Shown in pieces: positions 7,780 to 16,567 of a stretch of DNA of 64,000 nucleotides. The notes below the pieces were generated by a model, which was not told the origin of the DNA, made no database searches, and saw only the letters and a program-made list of their open reading frames with translations. The stretch covers positions 13,357 to 77,356 of the forward strand of contig CAMDDB010000009.1 of assembly GCA_945890865.1 (NCBI GenBank), written 5' to 3'. Every line of letters starts with the position of its first letter. Positions within the stretch are counted from its first letter, which is position 1. The position numbers and the translations under genes are program-made. This DNA is from Flavobacterium psychrophilum (GTDB lineage: Bacteria; Bacteroidota; Bacteroidia; Flavobacteriales; Flavobacteriaceae).

Positions 7780-10614
7780 ATGCAACATACATTCGACGAT
7801 TCGATTGAAATTATTGGAGCCAGAGCTCATAATCTAAAAAACATTGACGTATCAATACCACGAGAAAAATTAGTGGTGATTACAGGGCTTTCGGGCTCAG
7901 GTAAATCATCATTGGCTTTTGATACCATATATGCCGAAGGACAAAGAAGATATATTGAAACCTTTTCGGCCTATGCGCGACAGTTTCTCGGTGGATTAGA
8001 ACGACCAGATGTAGATAAAATCGACGGACTTTCTCCAGTCATTGCCATTGAGCAAAAAACCACCAGTAAATCACCTCGGTCTACTGTAGGAACAATTACA
8101 GAAATATATGATTTTTTACGATTATTGTATGCCAGAGGTGCAGATGCCTTTAGCTATAATACGGGTGAAAAAATGGTTTCGTATTCAGATGAACAAATTA
8201 AGTCGTTGATTCTAGCAGATTTTAAGGGGAAGCGAATCTCTATACTCGCTCCAGTTGTGCGGTCTCGAAAAGGACACTATCGCGAATTATTTGAGCAAAT
8301 TGCCAAGCAAGGTTTTTTAAAAGTCCGTATAAATGGTCAAATTCGGGATTTAGAATTGGGCATGAAAGTAGACCGCTACAAAACCCATGATATTGAAATT
8401 GTAATTGATCGCATGGCAATTGATGCCGAAGAAAATACAAACAAACGCTTAACAGAAAGTATAAAAACTGCTATGTATCATGGAGATGATGTCATGATGG
8501 TGATTGAGCAAGAAGCTCAAGAAGTTCGTTTTTATAGTCGAAATTTGATGTGTCCATCATCTGGAATTTCCTACCCTAACCCAGAACCCAATAATTTTTC
8601 TTTCAACTCTCCAAAAGGAGCTTGTCCTTGTTGCAACGGATTAGGAATTGTCAATGAAATCAACCTACAAAAAATTATTCCCAATCCAATATTATCAATA
8701 AAAAATGGGGGTTTTGCGCCATTGGGAGAATATAAAAGCTCTTGGATTTTTAAACAATTGGAAATTATTGCCCAAAAATATGAATTTAAAATAACCGATG
8801 CCATTGCAGATATTCCAAAAGAAGCTATGGATATGATTTTGTATGGTGGCAACGAAAAATTTTCTGTGGTTTCAAAAGTAATGGGAATTACAAAAGATTA
8901 TAAAATCGATTTTGAAGGAATTTCCAACTTCATAAAAAATCAGTACGATACCTCCGATTCAACAAGTATCAAGCGTTGGGCAAAAGAATTTATGGATGAA
9001 AATGATTGTCCAGAATGTGAAGGCACCCGTTTAAGAAAAGAATCCTTATACTTTAAATTAAACGGTAAGAATATTGGCGAATTAGTACAAATGGACATTG
9101 CAGAATTATTGAATTGGTTTGCAGATTTAGATCCATATTTATCGGAAAAACAAAAAATGATTGCTGTTGAAGTCATAAAGGAAATTACCGTCCGATTGCA
9201 ATTTTTGATGGATGTAGGTTTGAATTATTTGTCCTTAAATAGAAGCTCAAAATCACTTTCTGGTGGAGAAGCGCAACGCATCCGACTGGCCACGCAAATA
9301 GGTTCACAATTAGTAGGTGTTTTATATATATTGGACGAACCTAGTATTGGTTTGCACCAAAGAGATAATGAACGATTGATCAAATCATTAGAAAGTCTCC
9401 GCGATATCGGTAACTCGGTAATAGTTGTAGAGCATGACAAAGAAATGATTGAACGTGCCGATTATGTAATTGATATTGGTCCGAAAGCCGGACGTTTTGG
9501 GGGGCAAATCATTAGTAAAGGAACCCCTAAGGAATTATTGAAAGAAAAAACCATTACCGCACAATATTTGAACGGTAAAATGAAGATAGAAGTTCCCAAA
9601 AAACGTCGTGAAGGCAACGGAAAATCGATTAAATTATCTGGGGCTACAGGAAATAATTTAAAAAATGTGACGGTAGAAATTCCGTTGGGAAAATTAGTTT
9701 GTATTACAGGTGTTTCGGGAAGTGGAAAATCAACATTGATTAACGAAACCCTCTACCCTATCTTAAATACTCACTTTTTTCATGCCGTAAAAAAACCACA
9801 ACCCTATAAAAAAATTGAAGGATTAGCACACATAGACAAAGTCATTGCTATCGATCAAAGCCCTATTGGTAGAACACCTCGCTCCAACCCTGCAACCTAT
9901 ACCGATGTCTTTTCAGAAATTAGAAGTTTATACACCCAAACCCCTGAGGCAATGATAAGAGGGTATAAACCTGGAAGATTTAGTTTTAACGTAAAAGGCG
10001 GTCGTTGTGAAACCTGTGAAGGTTCTGGTGTAAGAACTATCGAAATGAGCTTTTTACCGGATGTATACGTAGAATGTGAAACCTGTATGGGTAAAAGATT
10101 CAATCGAGAAACCTTGGAAATTCGCTACAAAGGAAAATCGATTTCTGATGTATTAAACATGACGGTAGATGAAGCGGTCGATTTTTTTGAAAACATACCA
10201 AAAATTCATCGAAAAGTAAATACTATAAAAGATGTTGGATTAGGTTATATCACCTTGGGACAACAAAGTACAACACTTTCAGGAGGTGAAGCTCAACGCA
10301 TAAAATTAGCAACCGAATTATCAAAAAAAGATACTGGTAACACTTTTTATATTTTAGACGAACCCACAACTGGATTACATTTTGAAGACATTCGTGTTTT
10401 AATGGATGTAATTAATGTATTAGTAGACAAAGGAAATACAGTATTAATCATTGAACACAATTTAGACGTGGTCAAACTAGCCGATTATGTCATAGACATT
10501 GGATATGAAGGTGGAAAAAGTGGAGGCGAAGTTGTAGCAAAAGGAACTCCGGAAGAAATTATAAAAAATAAAAAAAGCTACACAGCACAATTTTTGAAAA
10601 AAGAATTATCTTAG
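7780..10614 (+). CDS. uvrA: Excinuclease ABC subunit A
   Basis: DNA-damage recognition ATPase of nucleotide excision repair; works as a dimer with UvrB. At 944 residues it is normal length. It has two ABC ATPase modules: Walker [15 protein letters not shown] near residue 32 and [15 protein letters not shown] in the second half, with signature motifs [14 protein letters not shown] and [14 protein letters not shown]. Zinc-finger-like CxxC pairs are present, but in the first the pair CPxC is CPSS (Cys258, Ser261) while its partner is CPCC (282-285). The last zinc module CETCEGSG...CETCMGKRF is intact. The start [20 protein letters not shown] is well supported. Confidence 0.98.
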   Translation: MQHTFDDSIEIIGARAHNLKNIDVSIPREKLVVITGLSGSGKSSLAFDTIYAEGQRRYIETFSAYARQFLGGLERPDVDKIDGLSPVIAIEQKTTSKSPRSTVGTITEIYDFLRLLYARGADAFSYNTGEKMVSYSDEQIKSLILADFKGKRISILAPVVRSRKGHYRELFEQIAKQGFLKVRINGQIRDLELGMKVDRYKTHDIEIVIDRMAIDAEENTNKRLTESIKTAMYHGDDVMMVIEQEAQEVRFYSRNLMCPSSGISYPNPEPNNFSFNSPKGACPCCNGLGIVNEINLQKIIPNPILSIKNGGFAPLGEYKSSWIFKQLEIIAQKYEFKITDAIADIPKEAMDMILYGGNEKFSVVSKVMGITKDYKIDFEGISNFIKNQYDTSDSTSIKRWAKEFMDENDCPECEGTRLRKESLYFKLNGKNIGELVQMDIAELLNWFADLDPYLSEKQKMIAVEVIKEITVRLQFLMDVGLNYLSLNRSSKSLSGGEAQRIRLATQIGSQLVGVLYILDEPSIGLHQRDNERLIKSLESLRDIGNSVIVVEHDKEMIERADYVIDIGPKAGRFGGQIISKGTPKELLKEKTITAQYLNGKMKIEVPKKRREGNGKSIKLSGATGNNLKNVTVEIPLGKLVCITGVSGSGKSTLINETLYPILNTHFFHAVKKPQPYKKIEGLAHIDKVIAIDQSPIGRTPRSNPATYTDVFSEIRSLYTQTPEAMIRGYKPGRFSFNVKGGRCETCEGSGVRTIEMSFLPDVYVECETCMGKRFNRETLEIRYKGKSISDVLNMTVDEAVDFFENIPKIHRKVNTIKDVGLGYITLGQQSTTLSGGEAQRIKLATELSKKDTGNTFYILDEPTTGLHFEDIRVLMDVINVLVDKGNTVLIIEHNLDVVKLADYVIDIGYEGGKSGGEVVAKGTPEEIIKNKKSYTAQFLKKELS

Positions 10615-10632
10615 TAATTATAAAAAAAAGAT

Positions 10633-11358
10633 ATGGCAGCAGATCAATTCGAGAATGAAGAGTTCAAAATACAGGAAAAATTCAAACAAAAAACCTGGAA
10701 CGAAATACGATCAAACGACTCTTGGGCAATTTTTAAAATCATGTCAGAGTTTGTAAATGGGTATGAATCCATGGGAAGAATCGGTCCTTGTGTGTCTATT
10801 TTTGGTTCGGCTCGAAAAAAACCCGAAGACAAATATTATCTATTAGCTGAAAAAATTGCTTTTAAAATTAGTAAAGCAGGTTATGGTATAATCACAGGAG
10901 GAGGGCCTGGCATAATGGAAGCTGGAAACAAAGGCGCTCATTTTGGGGGAGGAACCTCAGTAGGTTTAAATATCGAATTGCCCTTTGAGCAACACTTTAA
11001 TCCTTATATAGATAAAGATAAAAACTTAAACTTTGATTATTTCTTTGTGCGAAAAGTAATGTTTGTTAAATATTCACAAGGGTTTGTAGTAATGCCCGGA
11101 GGATTTGGAACATTAGATGAGTTATTTGAAGCTATTACCTTGATACAAACAAAAAAAATTGGTAAATTTCCCATTATTTTAGTGGGCACCGAATTTTGGT
11201 CTGGTTTGCTAGATTGGATAAAAACTGTGATGATCGACAAAATGAAAAATGCAAATCCGGAAGATTTAAATTTAATAAAAGTGGTCGATACTGAAGATGA
11301 AGTTTTAGAAGTTTTAGATAATTTTTACAAAAAATACAATTTTACTCCTAACTTTTAA
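10633..11358 (+). CDS. LOG-family Rossmann-fold protein (TIGR00730)
   Basis: A 241-residue cytosolic protein of the lysine-decarboxylase-like/LOG family, whose characterised members hydrolyse nucleoside 5'-monophosphates (cytokinin-type) to base plus ribose-5-phosphate. The diagnostic motifs GGGPGIMEAGNKGA and PGGFGTLDELFEAITLIQ are both intact; the second supplies the phosphate-binding loop and catalytic Glu. It starts 18 bp after the uvrA stop and is probably cotranscribed with it. The old label lysine decarboxylase should not be used. In this organism the function is more likely nucleotide clean-up than hormone synthesis (inference). Confidence 0.9.
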   Translation: MAADQFENEEFKIQEKFKQKTWNEIRSNDSWAIFKIMSEFVNGYESMGRIGPCVSIFGSARKKPEDKYYLLAEKIAFKISKAGYGIITGGGPGIMEAGNKGAHFGGGTSVGLNIELPFEQHFNPYIDKDKNLNFDYFFVRKVMFVKYSQGFVVMPGGFGTLDELFEAITLIQTKKIGKFPIILVGTEFWSGLLDWIKTVMIDKMKNANPEDLNLIKVVDTEDEVLEVLDNFYKKYNFTPNF

Positions 11359-11386
11359 TATCCCTTATAGCCGTTTTATAAATCAG

Positions 11387-13447
11387 TTATTGAACCACAA
11401 TTTTCTTTGTAATCGTTTGTGATCCTTGGGTAATTGTAATCAAGTACAATCCAGGATTCCAATTGCATTTCAATAGTATTTCTTGCTCAAATTCGAAGCT
11501 TTGAAGTAATTGTCCTGTAAGGGTAACAACTTTCGCAGAAGCAAAACCTTCTACTCCCGAAATTTTAATAAAATCAGAGGTCGGATTAGGATATACTACC
11601 ACATTAGTCAATGAAATGAGGGGATTAGATAAGGTAGAAAACCATTGCTGACCATAATTAACTCCAAAAAGATAATCTGCTAATAATGGATAATCAATAA
11701 AGGGATTACGGTTCATTTGCCAAGTGTAGATATAATTATTGCGATTCATTTCATAATCATCTCTAGGATCTGTATGATGCCATGCTAATAATGTTGCTAA
11801 ATCTCCAATATTTCCTGATGCAGTGGTGGAATTGGGTAAATACTCACTCGGATCACCATTGAGCACATTTAAACCATTAAAACGAACTGCCATATAGAAC
11901 AATGCTCGAGCAACATCACCATGCCAAGATCCTTGCGTGTTTGTAGGACCCATATAAACGGTAGCCGAATTAACAGTTCCATAATTTTTATTATTTCGCG
12001 AAGAATTCTCCTGACCATTTTCTACACGGATATGATGGGCATCGGAAACTCCATCAACAACAGCAGCTGCACTTGTAGAGCTCCAAAAATTTATTCCATC
12101 TGCCGAATCGTTAAGTGCTACTTCAAAACCACCTCTTGATTGACAAAAAATATGTTCGCGGTTCCATTTACCAACAATACTTGATCCATTCTGCTGATCC
12201 AATTTTGCCATGGGAGATTCCATATACATGCACCATACTTGATTGGAATTTAAAGGGTTTTGATCTGCTGTGCGAATGATATCCCAAATATCGGCATAGC
12301 TGTGTAATCGAACCACTGAAGGATTGGCAATTATATTCTGCAAAGCTTGTTTCAAAGCACTTCCCGATAAACCTTCTAAGACAGCGTAATAACCCGTAGG
12401 AATTGTTGGGGTTACTAGTCCAAAAGTAGGATGTAACGGTGTTCCAAAAGCTTGCACACTATAATCATTATCGTATATTCTAATAATAATATTGTCATTG
12501 TTAATCACATAACCCGAAGGAACATTCTGAATATCAATCAATAGTTCTTCATCGCCCTCATCGGTAGTATCATCTGTAATTTGAATCATCGTTTGGGTTG
12601 TACTTGAACCTACGGGTATTGTTACAGACAATCCACCTGAATAATCATTTGTCAAGAAATTACCATTAACTAAGGTTAAATTGATCACTAAAGGTTGATT
12701 TTGAATGGGCTGAGAAGTCGTAAAAACAATCGCAAAACTTTGCCCTTCATTATAGCTCGATTGAGAGGTAGTAACGGTAACGGTATTCAATTGAATTCCC
12801 GATCCATCATTTGGTCTTCCAGGCGTAGGAATTTTCACTTCATAAGTACCATCATTTTTTCGTTGAATAGAATGCGTTACTGCACTAGAAGTAGCATTTT
12901 CATTCACGCATACTGAAATTCCTATGGTAGTCATCAATGCTGAGGGTTGAGTGTTACCCGAATTAGAATAGGCAATTGCATCAATTAAATTAGTAGCTGT
13001 TGCCGAGGTATTTGTTGAAAAATTAGAAGCATTATCTTGATACAAAGCGACTACATCCGGACCATTTTGTAAGGTTGCATTAGGAAAAATGGCTTGTGGT
13101 GAAGGAGATACTGCAGGGTTTCCAAAAGTAGCAATACCATTAATATCGGTTGAATAACCATCTAAATCTAAAGCATAATAACTGGTAGTATTTGAATAAG
13201 GGGAAGAACTCCCAGCATTGAAAAAAACCAAAACGTACCCATTTAATGAAAAATTAGGAGTGGCTGATTTGATTTCCACAAACTCTAATACATCTGAACT
13301 AGGGGTGTCTGTATCTATTTCATTAATGACCACTTGTGCCATAGAAAAGTGACTTACGAATAAAAAAATAAGAAAGTTAACTTGTACTACTTTGCTTCTG
13401 ATTCCTTTGTTTATGAGTAACTTTTTAAAAAATAGGATTCTATTCAT
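11387..13447 (-). CDS. Secreted endonuclease I-like protein with lamin-tail-like, Calx-beta and type IX sorting domains
   Basis: A 686-residue exported multidomain protein. After a signal peptide ending near SMAQ comes a lamin-tail-like domain (VVINEIDTDTPSSDVLEFVE, residues about 37-200), a Calx-beta-like domain (SYNEGQSFAIVF...DDTTDEGDEELLIDI, about 220-330), an endonuclease I/NucM-type domain (about 370-600, core WNREHIFCQSRGG, with HHIRVENGQENSSRNNKNYG), and a C-terminal type IX secretion/anchoring tail (VVYPNPTSDFIKISG...GLYLITI...KKIVVQ). It is probably secreted or attached to the cell surface and degrades DNA or RNA, for phosphorus scavenging or clearing extracellular DNA (inference). 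The His in NREHIF would be the catalytic base. Confidence 0.9.
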   Translation of the reverse strand: MNRILFFKKLLINKGIRSKVVQVNFLIFLFVSHFSMAQVVINEIDTDTPSSDVLEFVEIKSATPNFSLNGYVLVFFNAGSSSPYSNTTSYYALDLDGYSTDINGIATFGNPAVSPSPQAIFPNATLQNGPDVVALYQDNASNFSTNTSATATNLIDAIAYSNSGNTQPSALMTTIGISVCVNENATSSAVTHSIQRKNDGTYEVKIPTPGRPNDGSGIQLNTVTVTTSQSSYNEGQSFAIVFTTSQPIQNQPLVINLTLVNGNFLTNDYSGGLSVTIPVGSSTTQTMIQITDDTTDEGDEELLIDIQNVPSGYVINNDNIIIRIYDNDYSVQAFGTPLHPTFGLVTPTIPTGYYAVLEGLSGSALKQALQNIIANPSVVRLHSYADIWDIIRTADQNPLNSNQVWCMYMESPMAKLDQQNGSSIVGKWNREHIFCQSRGGFEVALNDSADGINFWSSTSAAAVVDGVSDAHHIRVENGQENSSRNNKNYGTVNSATVYMGPTNTQGSWHGDVARALFYMAVRFNGLNVLNGDPSEYLPNSTTASGNIGDLATLLAWHHTDPRDDYEMNRNNYIYTWQMNRNPFIDYPLLADYLFGVNYGQQWFSTLSNPLISLTNVVVYPNPTSDFIKISGVEGFASAKVVTLTGQLLQSFEFEQEILLKCNWNPGLYLITITQGSQTITKKIVVQ

Positions 13448-13550
13448 ATTTCAAAACTTCACAAAATATTAATGCTAAATAATGTGTAGTATTGACGAAT
13501 TTATCTATTTTTATGAAAATTTAGTTTTTATAAACTAATGGCTATAAAAA

Positions 13551-16385
13551 ATGAATCATAGATTAAAAAACAAGTTTTTATATTTTCTAATCTTATTGGT
13601 TTCTTTATCAATACAGGCCCAACATTTTTCTAAAATGCAAGTGACCGTTGATTCCAAAAACCATTTGCTGCATATTTCGCAGGATTTAATTTATAATAAC
13701 ACTTCAAACGATACTATTGATGCTATTGTATTAAATGATTGGAATAACGCCTTTTCATCCAAAAATTCTGCCTTAGCAAAACGATTTTCTAACGAATTCA
13801 TTCGTTCTTTTCATTTAGCAAAAGAAATAGATCGAGGATATACGCAAATACATTCTATTAATGATTTTGAAGATAACCCTCATGTTTGGGAGCGACCAAT
13901 TAACCAAATCGATTTGATAAAAATTTCTCCTAAATCCCCTATTTTACCTTGTGAAAAGAGATTATTTAGATTAAAATACACCGTTAAAATTCCGAATGAA
14001 AAGTACACAAAATATGGATTTGATAAATCAGGTACTTTATTCTTGAAACATTGGTATTTATCACCCGCTTTGTATGAAAACAAACAATTTTTTATGCATA
14101 GCAATGAAAACTTAGACGACATTCCCAATGCAAAATCAGATTTTGAAATTTTACTTGACGCTTCAAAAAATTATGAGCTTTCGTCTAATTTACTTACACA
14201 ACAACAAGTATTAGAAAACAATAAATTTCACTACTTTTTACAAGATTCACATAAAACCGAAGTACTGTTACATCTCCAAGAAAAAAGCACTTATTTTTCA
14301 AATAAAAACGAACAAGTTGAAGTAAGTTGTGGGCTCAAAGAAAATAATCTCAGTCAAGAGGAACAAGTGAGTATTTTAGAAAAGGTAATCAAATTTACAA
14401 CTGCACAATTAGGCCCAACTTATAAACAAAAACTATTAATTTCACAAGAAGATTATGATCGGCAACCCATTTATGGACTCAATCAACTTCCCGAATTTTT
14501 AAATCTTTTTGATGCAAAATTTCTGTATGAACTTAAATTATTAAAAACTTATTTGAATAATTATTTAAAGGAAAATTTACAAATAAATCCTAGAAATGAA
14601 AGTTGGCTATCCGATGGAATTCAAATATTTTTGATGATGAAGTACATCGAAGAAAATTACCCTAATACAAAAATTTCGGGAAATTTAGCCCACATAAAAC
14701 TATTAAAACCCTACCATTTAGTCAACTTGCCTTTCAACCAACAGTACCATTATGTCTACCTATTGATGGCTCGAAAAAATCTTGATCAAGCACTAAATGA
14801 ACCCAAAAACAATCTAATTAAATTTAATGTTCAAATTGCTAATAAATATAAAGCTGGATTATCTTTTAACTATTTAGACCACTATCTAGAGCATGGAATT
14901 GTGAATGCAAGTATTAAAGAATTTATGATAAACAATGTTTACAGCACCTCCAATACCCGGCAATTTGAAACCATAGTAGAAAAAAATGCCCATCAAAAAT
15001 TAAATTGGTTTTTTAGAACCGTAATAGATACCCGTGAAATTATTGATTATAAATTTGGAAAAGTAACCAAAACAAAAGATTCTATTTCCTTCAATCTTAT
15101 CAATAAAACCCATACAAATGTTCCCATCTCTTTATACGTATTGAAAGACAATAAGGTTATCAATAAAATGTGGTTGCAAGAAGTCACCTCTGATTCAACT
15201 CTAACAATTCCTAGACTGGGAGCCGATAAAATTGTACTCAACTACAATAACGAAGTTCCCGAATACAATTTACGAAACAATTGGAAATCATTAAAAGGAT
15301 TTAGATTTAGTAACAAACCCTTTAAACTTAACTTCTTCAAGGACATAGAAAATCCGCATTATAATCAATTGTTTTATATGCCTGAATTTGGGTTTAACGC
15401 TTATGACGGTATTTTCGCAGGAATGATGTTGAGCAACCGTTCCTTATTAAATAAACCTTTTTTATTTAGCGCAACCCCCATGTTTTCATCAGGAACCAAT
15501 ACAATTGTGGGTAAATTTAATGCTATTGTGGAAAAAAATTATAGAGATATGGGTAGACTTTATACTATTCGATATATTATAGCAGGAAGTAGATTTCATT
15601 ATACCCCTGATGCTTTTTATACTAATGTAGTTCCCATAATTCAATTTCGATTTAGAGATAAAAATTTACGCAATAACAAATCAGAACTTTTTCAATTGCG
15701 GCAAGTATATGTAAACCGAGAAAAATCAATATACACACAAGACATAAGTACTGAAAATTACTCTATTTTTAATGCAAAATACAGCAGTGTTCTATCAGAG
15801 GGTACCCAGCTTTTTTATTATTCAAACGACCTACAACTTTCAAACACTTTTGGAAAGTTAAGCGCCGAAATTCAATATCGCAAATTATTTGAAAACAATA
15901 GGCAAATTAGTGTGCGATGCTATTTTGGAACATTTATTTACAACAATTCAAATTCCGATTTTTTTAATTTTGGACTAGATCGTCCTAATGATTATTTATT
16001 CGACTATGATCTACTGGGTAGAAGTGAAACCAAAGGATTCTATAGTCAACAATATGTTTATGCTGAAGGAGGATTTAAATCTAAATTAGCAAACCGTTTT
16101 GCAAATCAATGGATGGGAACCGTAAATACAACCTGTAATATTTGGAATTGGATTCAAATTTATGGCGATGCCGGTTTGATAAAAAACAAGTCTTTAGGAT
16201 CTCAATTTGTATTTGATTCGGGAGTACATCTAAATCTAGTTCCTGACTATTTTGAATTATATTTTCCCGTTTATTCCTCCAATGGTTTTGCAGGAAATTA
16301 TGGAAATTATAGCGAAAAAATTCGGTTTGTCGTTACCTTAAGTCCCAAAACCTTAGTTTCGTTATTTACACGAAAATGGTTTTAA
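13551..16385 (+). CDS. M1-like pseudopeptidase with predicted C-terminal outer-membrane beta-barrel
   Basis: A 944-residue exported protein; the signal peptide ends near SIQAQ. Residues 25-500 resemble the beta-saddle plus helical body of gluzincin (M1) aminopeptidases: KMQVTVDSKNHLLHISQDLIYNN at the start, then the region where HExxH-x18-E should be. There the sequence is YELKL (from Tyr326) followed by WLSDG (352-356), so both zinc His residues are missing and the third ligand is Asp at best. From about residue 600 the protein alternates aromatic and polar residues in strand-like fashion and ends in Phe (LVSLFTRKWF), which suggests an outer-membrane barrel. Function unknown; no neighbour explains it. 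Confidence 0.75.
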   Translation: MNHRLKNKFLYFLILLVSLSIQAQHFSKMQVTVDSKNHLLHISQDLIYNNTSNDTIDAIVLNDWNNAFSSKNSALAKRFSNEFIRSFHLAKEIDRGYTQIHSINDFEDNPHVWERPINQIDLIKISPKSPILPCEKRLFRLKYTVKIPNEKYTKYGFDKSGTLFLKHWYLSPALYENKQFFMHSNENLDDIPNAKSDFEILLDASKNYELSSNLLTQQQVLENNKFHYFLQDSHKTEVLLHLQEKSTYFSNKNEQVEVSCGLKENNLSQEEQVSILEKVIKFTTAQLGPTYKQKLLISQEDYDRQPIYGLNQLPEFLNLFDAKFLYELKLLKTYLNNYLKENLQINPRNESWLSDGIQIFLMMKYIEENYPNTKISGNLAHIKLLKPYHLVNLPFNQQYHYVYLLMARKNLDQALNEPKNNLIKFNVQIANKYKAGLSFNYLDHYLEHGIVNASIKEFMINNVYSTSNTRQFETIVEKNAHQKLNWFFRTVIDTREIIDYKFGKVTKTKDSISFNLINKTHTNVPISLYVLKDNKVINKMWLQEVTSDSTLTIPRLGADKIVLNYNNEVPEYNLRNNWKSLKGFRFSNKPFKLNFFKDIENPHYNQLFYMPEFGFNAYDGIFAGMMLSNRSLLNKPFLFSATPMFSSGTNTIVGKFNAIVEKNYRDMGRLYTIRYIIAGSRFHYTPDAFYTNVVPIIQFRFRDKNLRNNKSELFQLRQVYVNREKSIYTQDISTENYSIFNAKYSSVLSEGTQLFYYSNDLQLSNTFGKLSAEIQYRKLFENNRQISVRCYFGTFIYNNSNSDFFNFGLDRPNDYLFDYDLLGRSETKGFYSQQYVYAEGGFKSKLANRFANQWMGTVNTTCNIWNWIQIYGDAGLIKNKSLGSQFVFDSGVHLNLVPDYFELYFPVYSSNGFAGNYGNYSEKIRFVVTLSPKTLVSLFTRKWF

Positions 16386-16509
16386 TAGATTAAACACTGT
16401 TTTATTACAAAATTCACAATCAAAACACCATAATACATGAATATATTAGTTTTTTAAAACCAAAAGGTTTGATAAATTATTAATAATTAATAAAAAGAAG
16501 AACAGCTTC

Positions 16510-16539
16510 TTGTTTTTAATTCGGTTTTAATTAAATTTG
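16510..16539 (+). promoter_or_regulatory. Promoter of the fused E1 gene
   Basis: TTG (16510-16512), exactly 19 bp, TAAATTTG (16532-16539), 28 bp before the start codon. A small hairpin AAGAAG/CTTCTT overlaps the -33 element. Confidence 0.65.
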
Positions 16540-16567
16540 TTGCATTATCAATTTCGTAGTAACGTTT

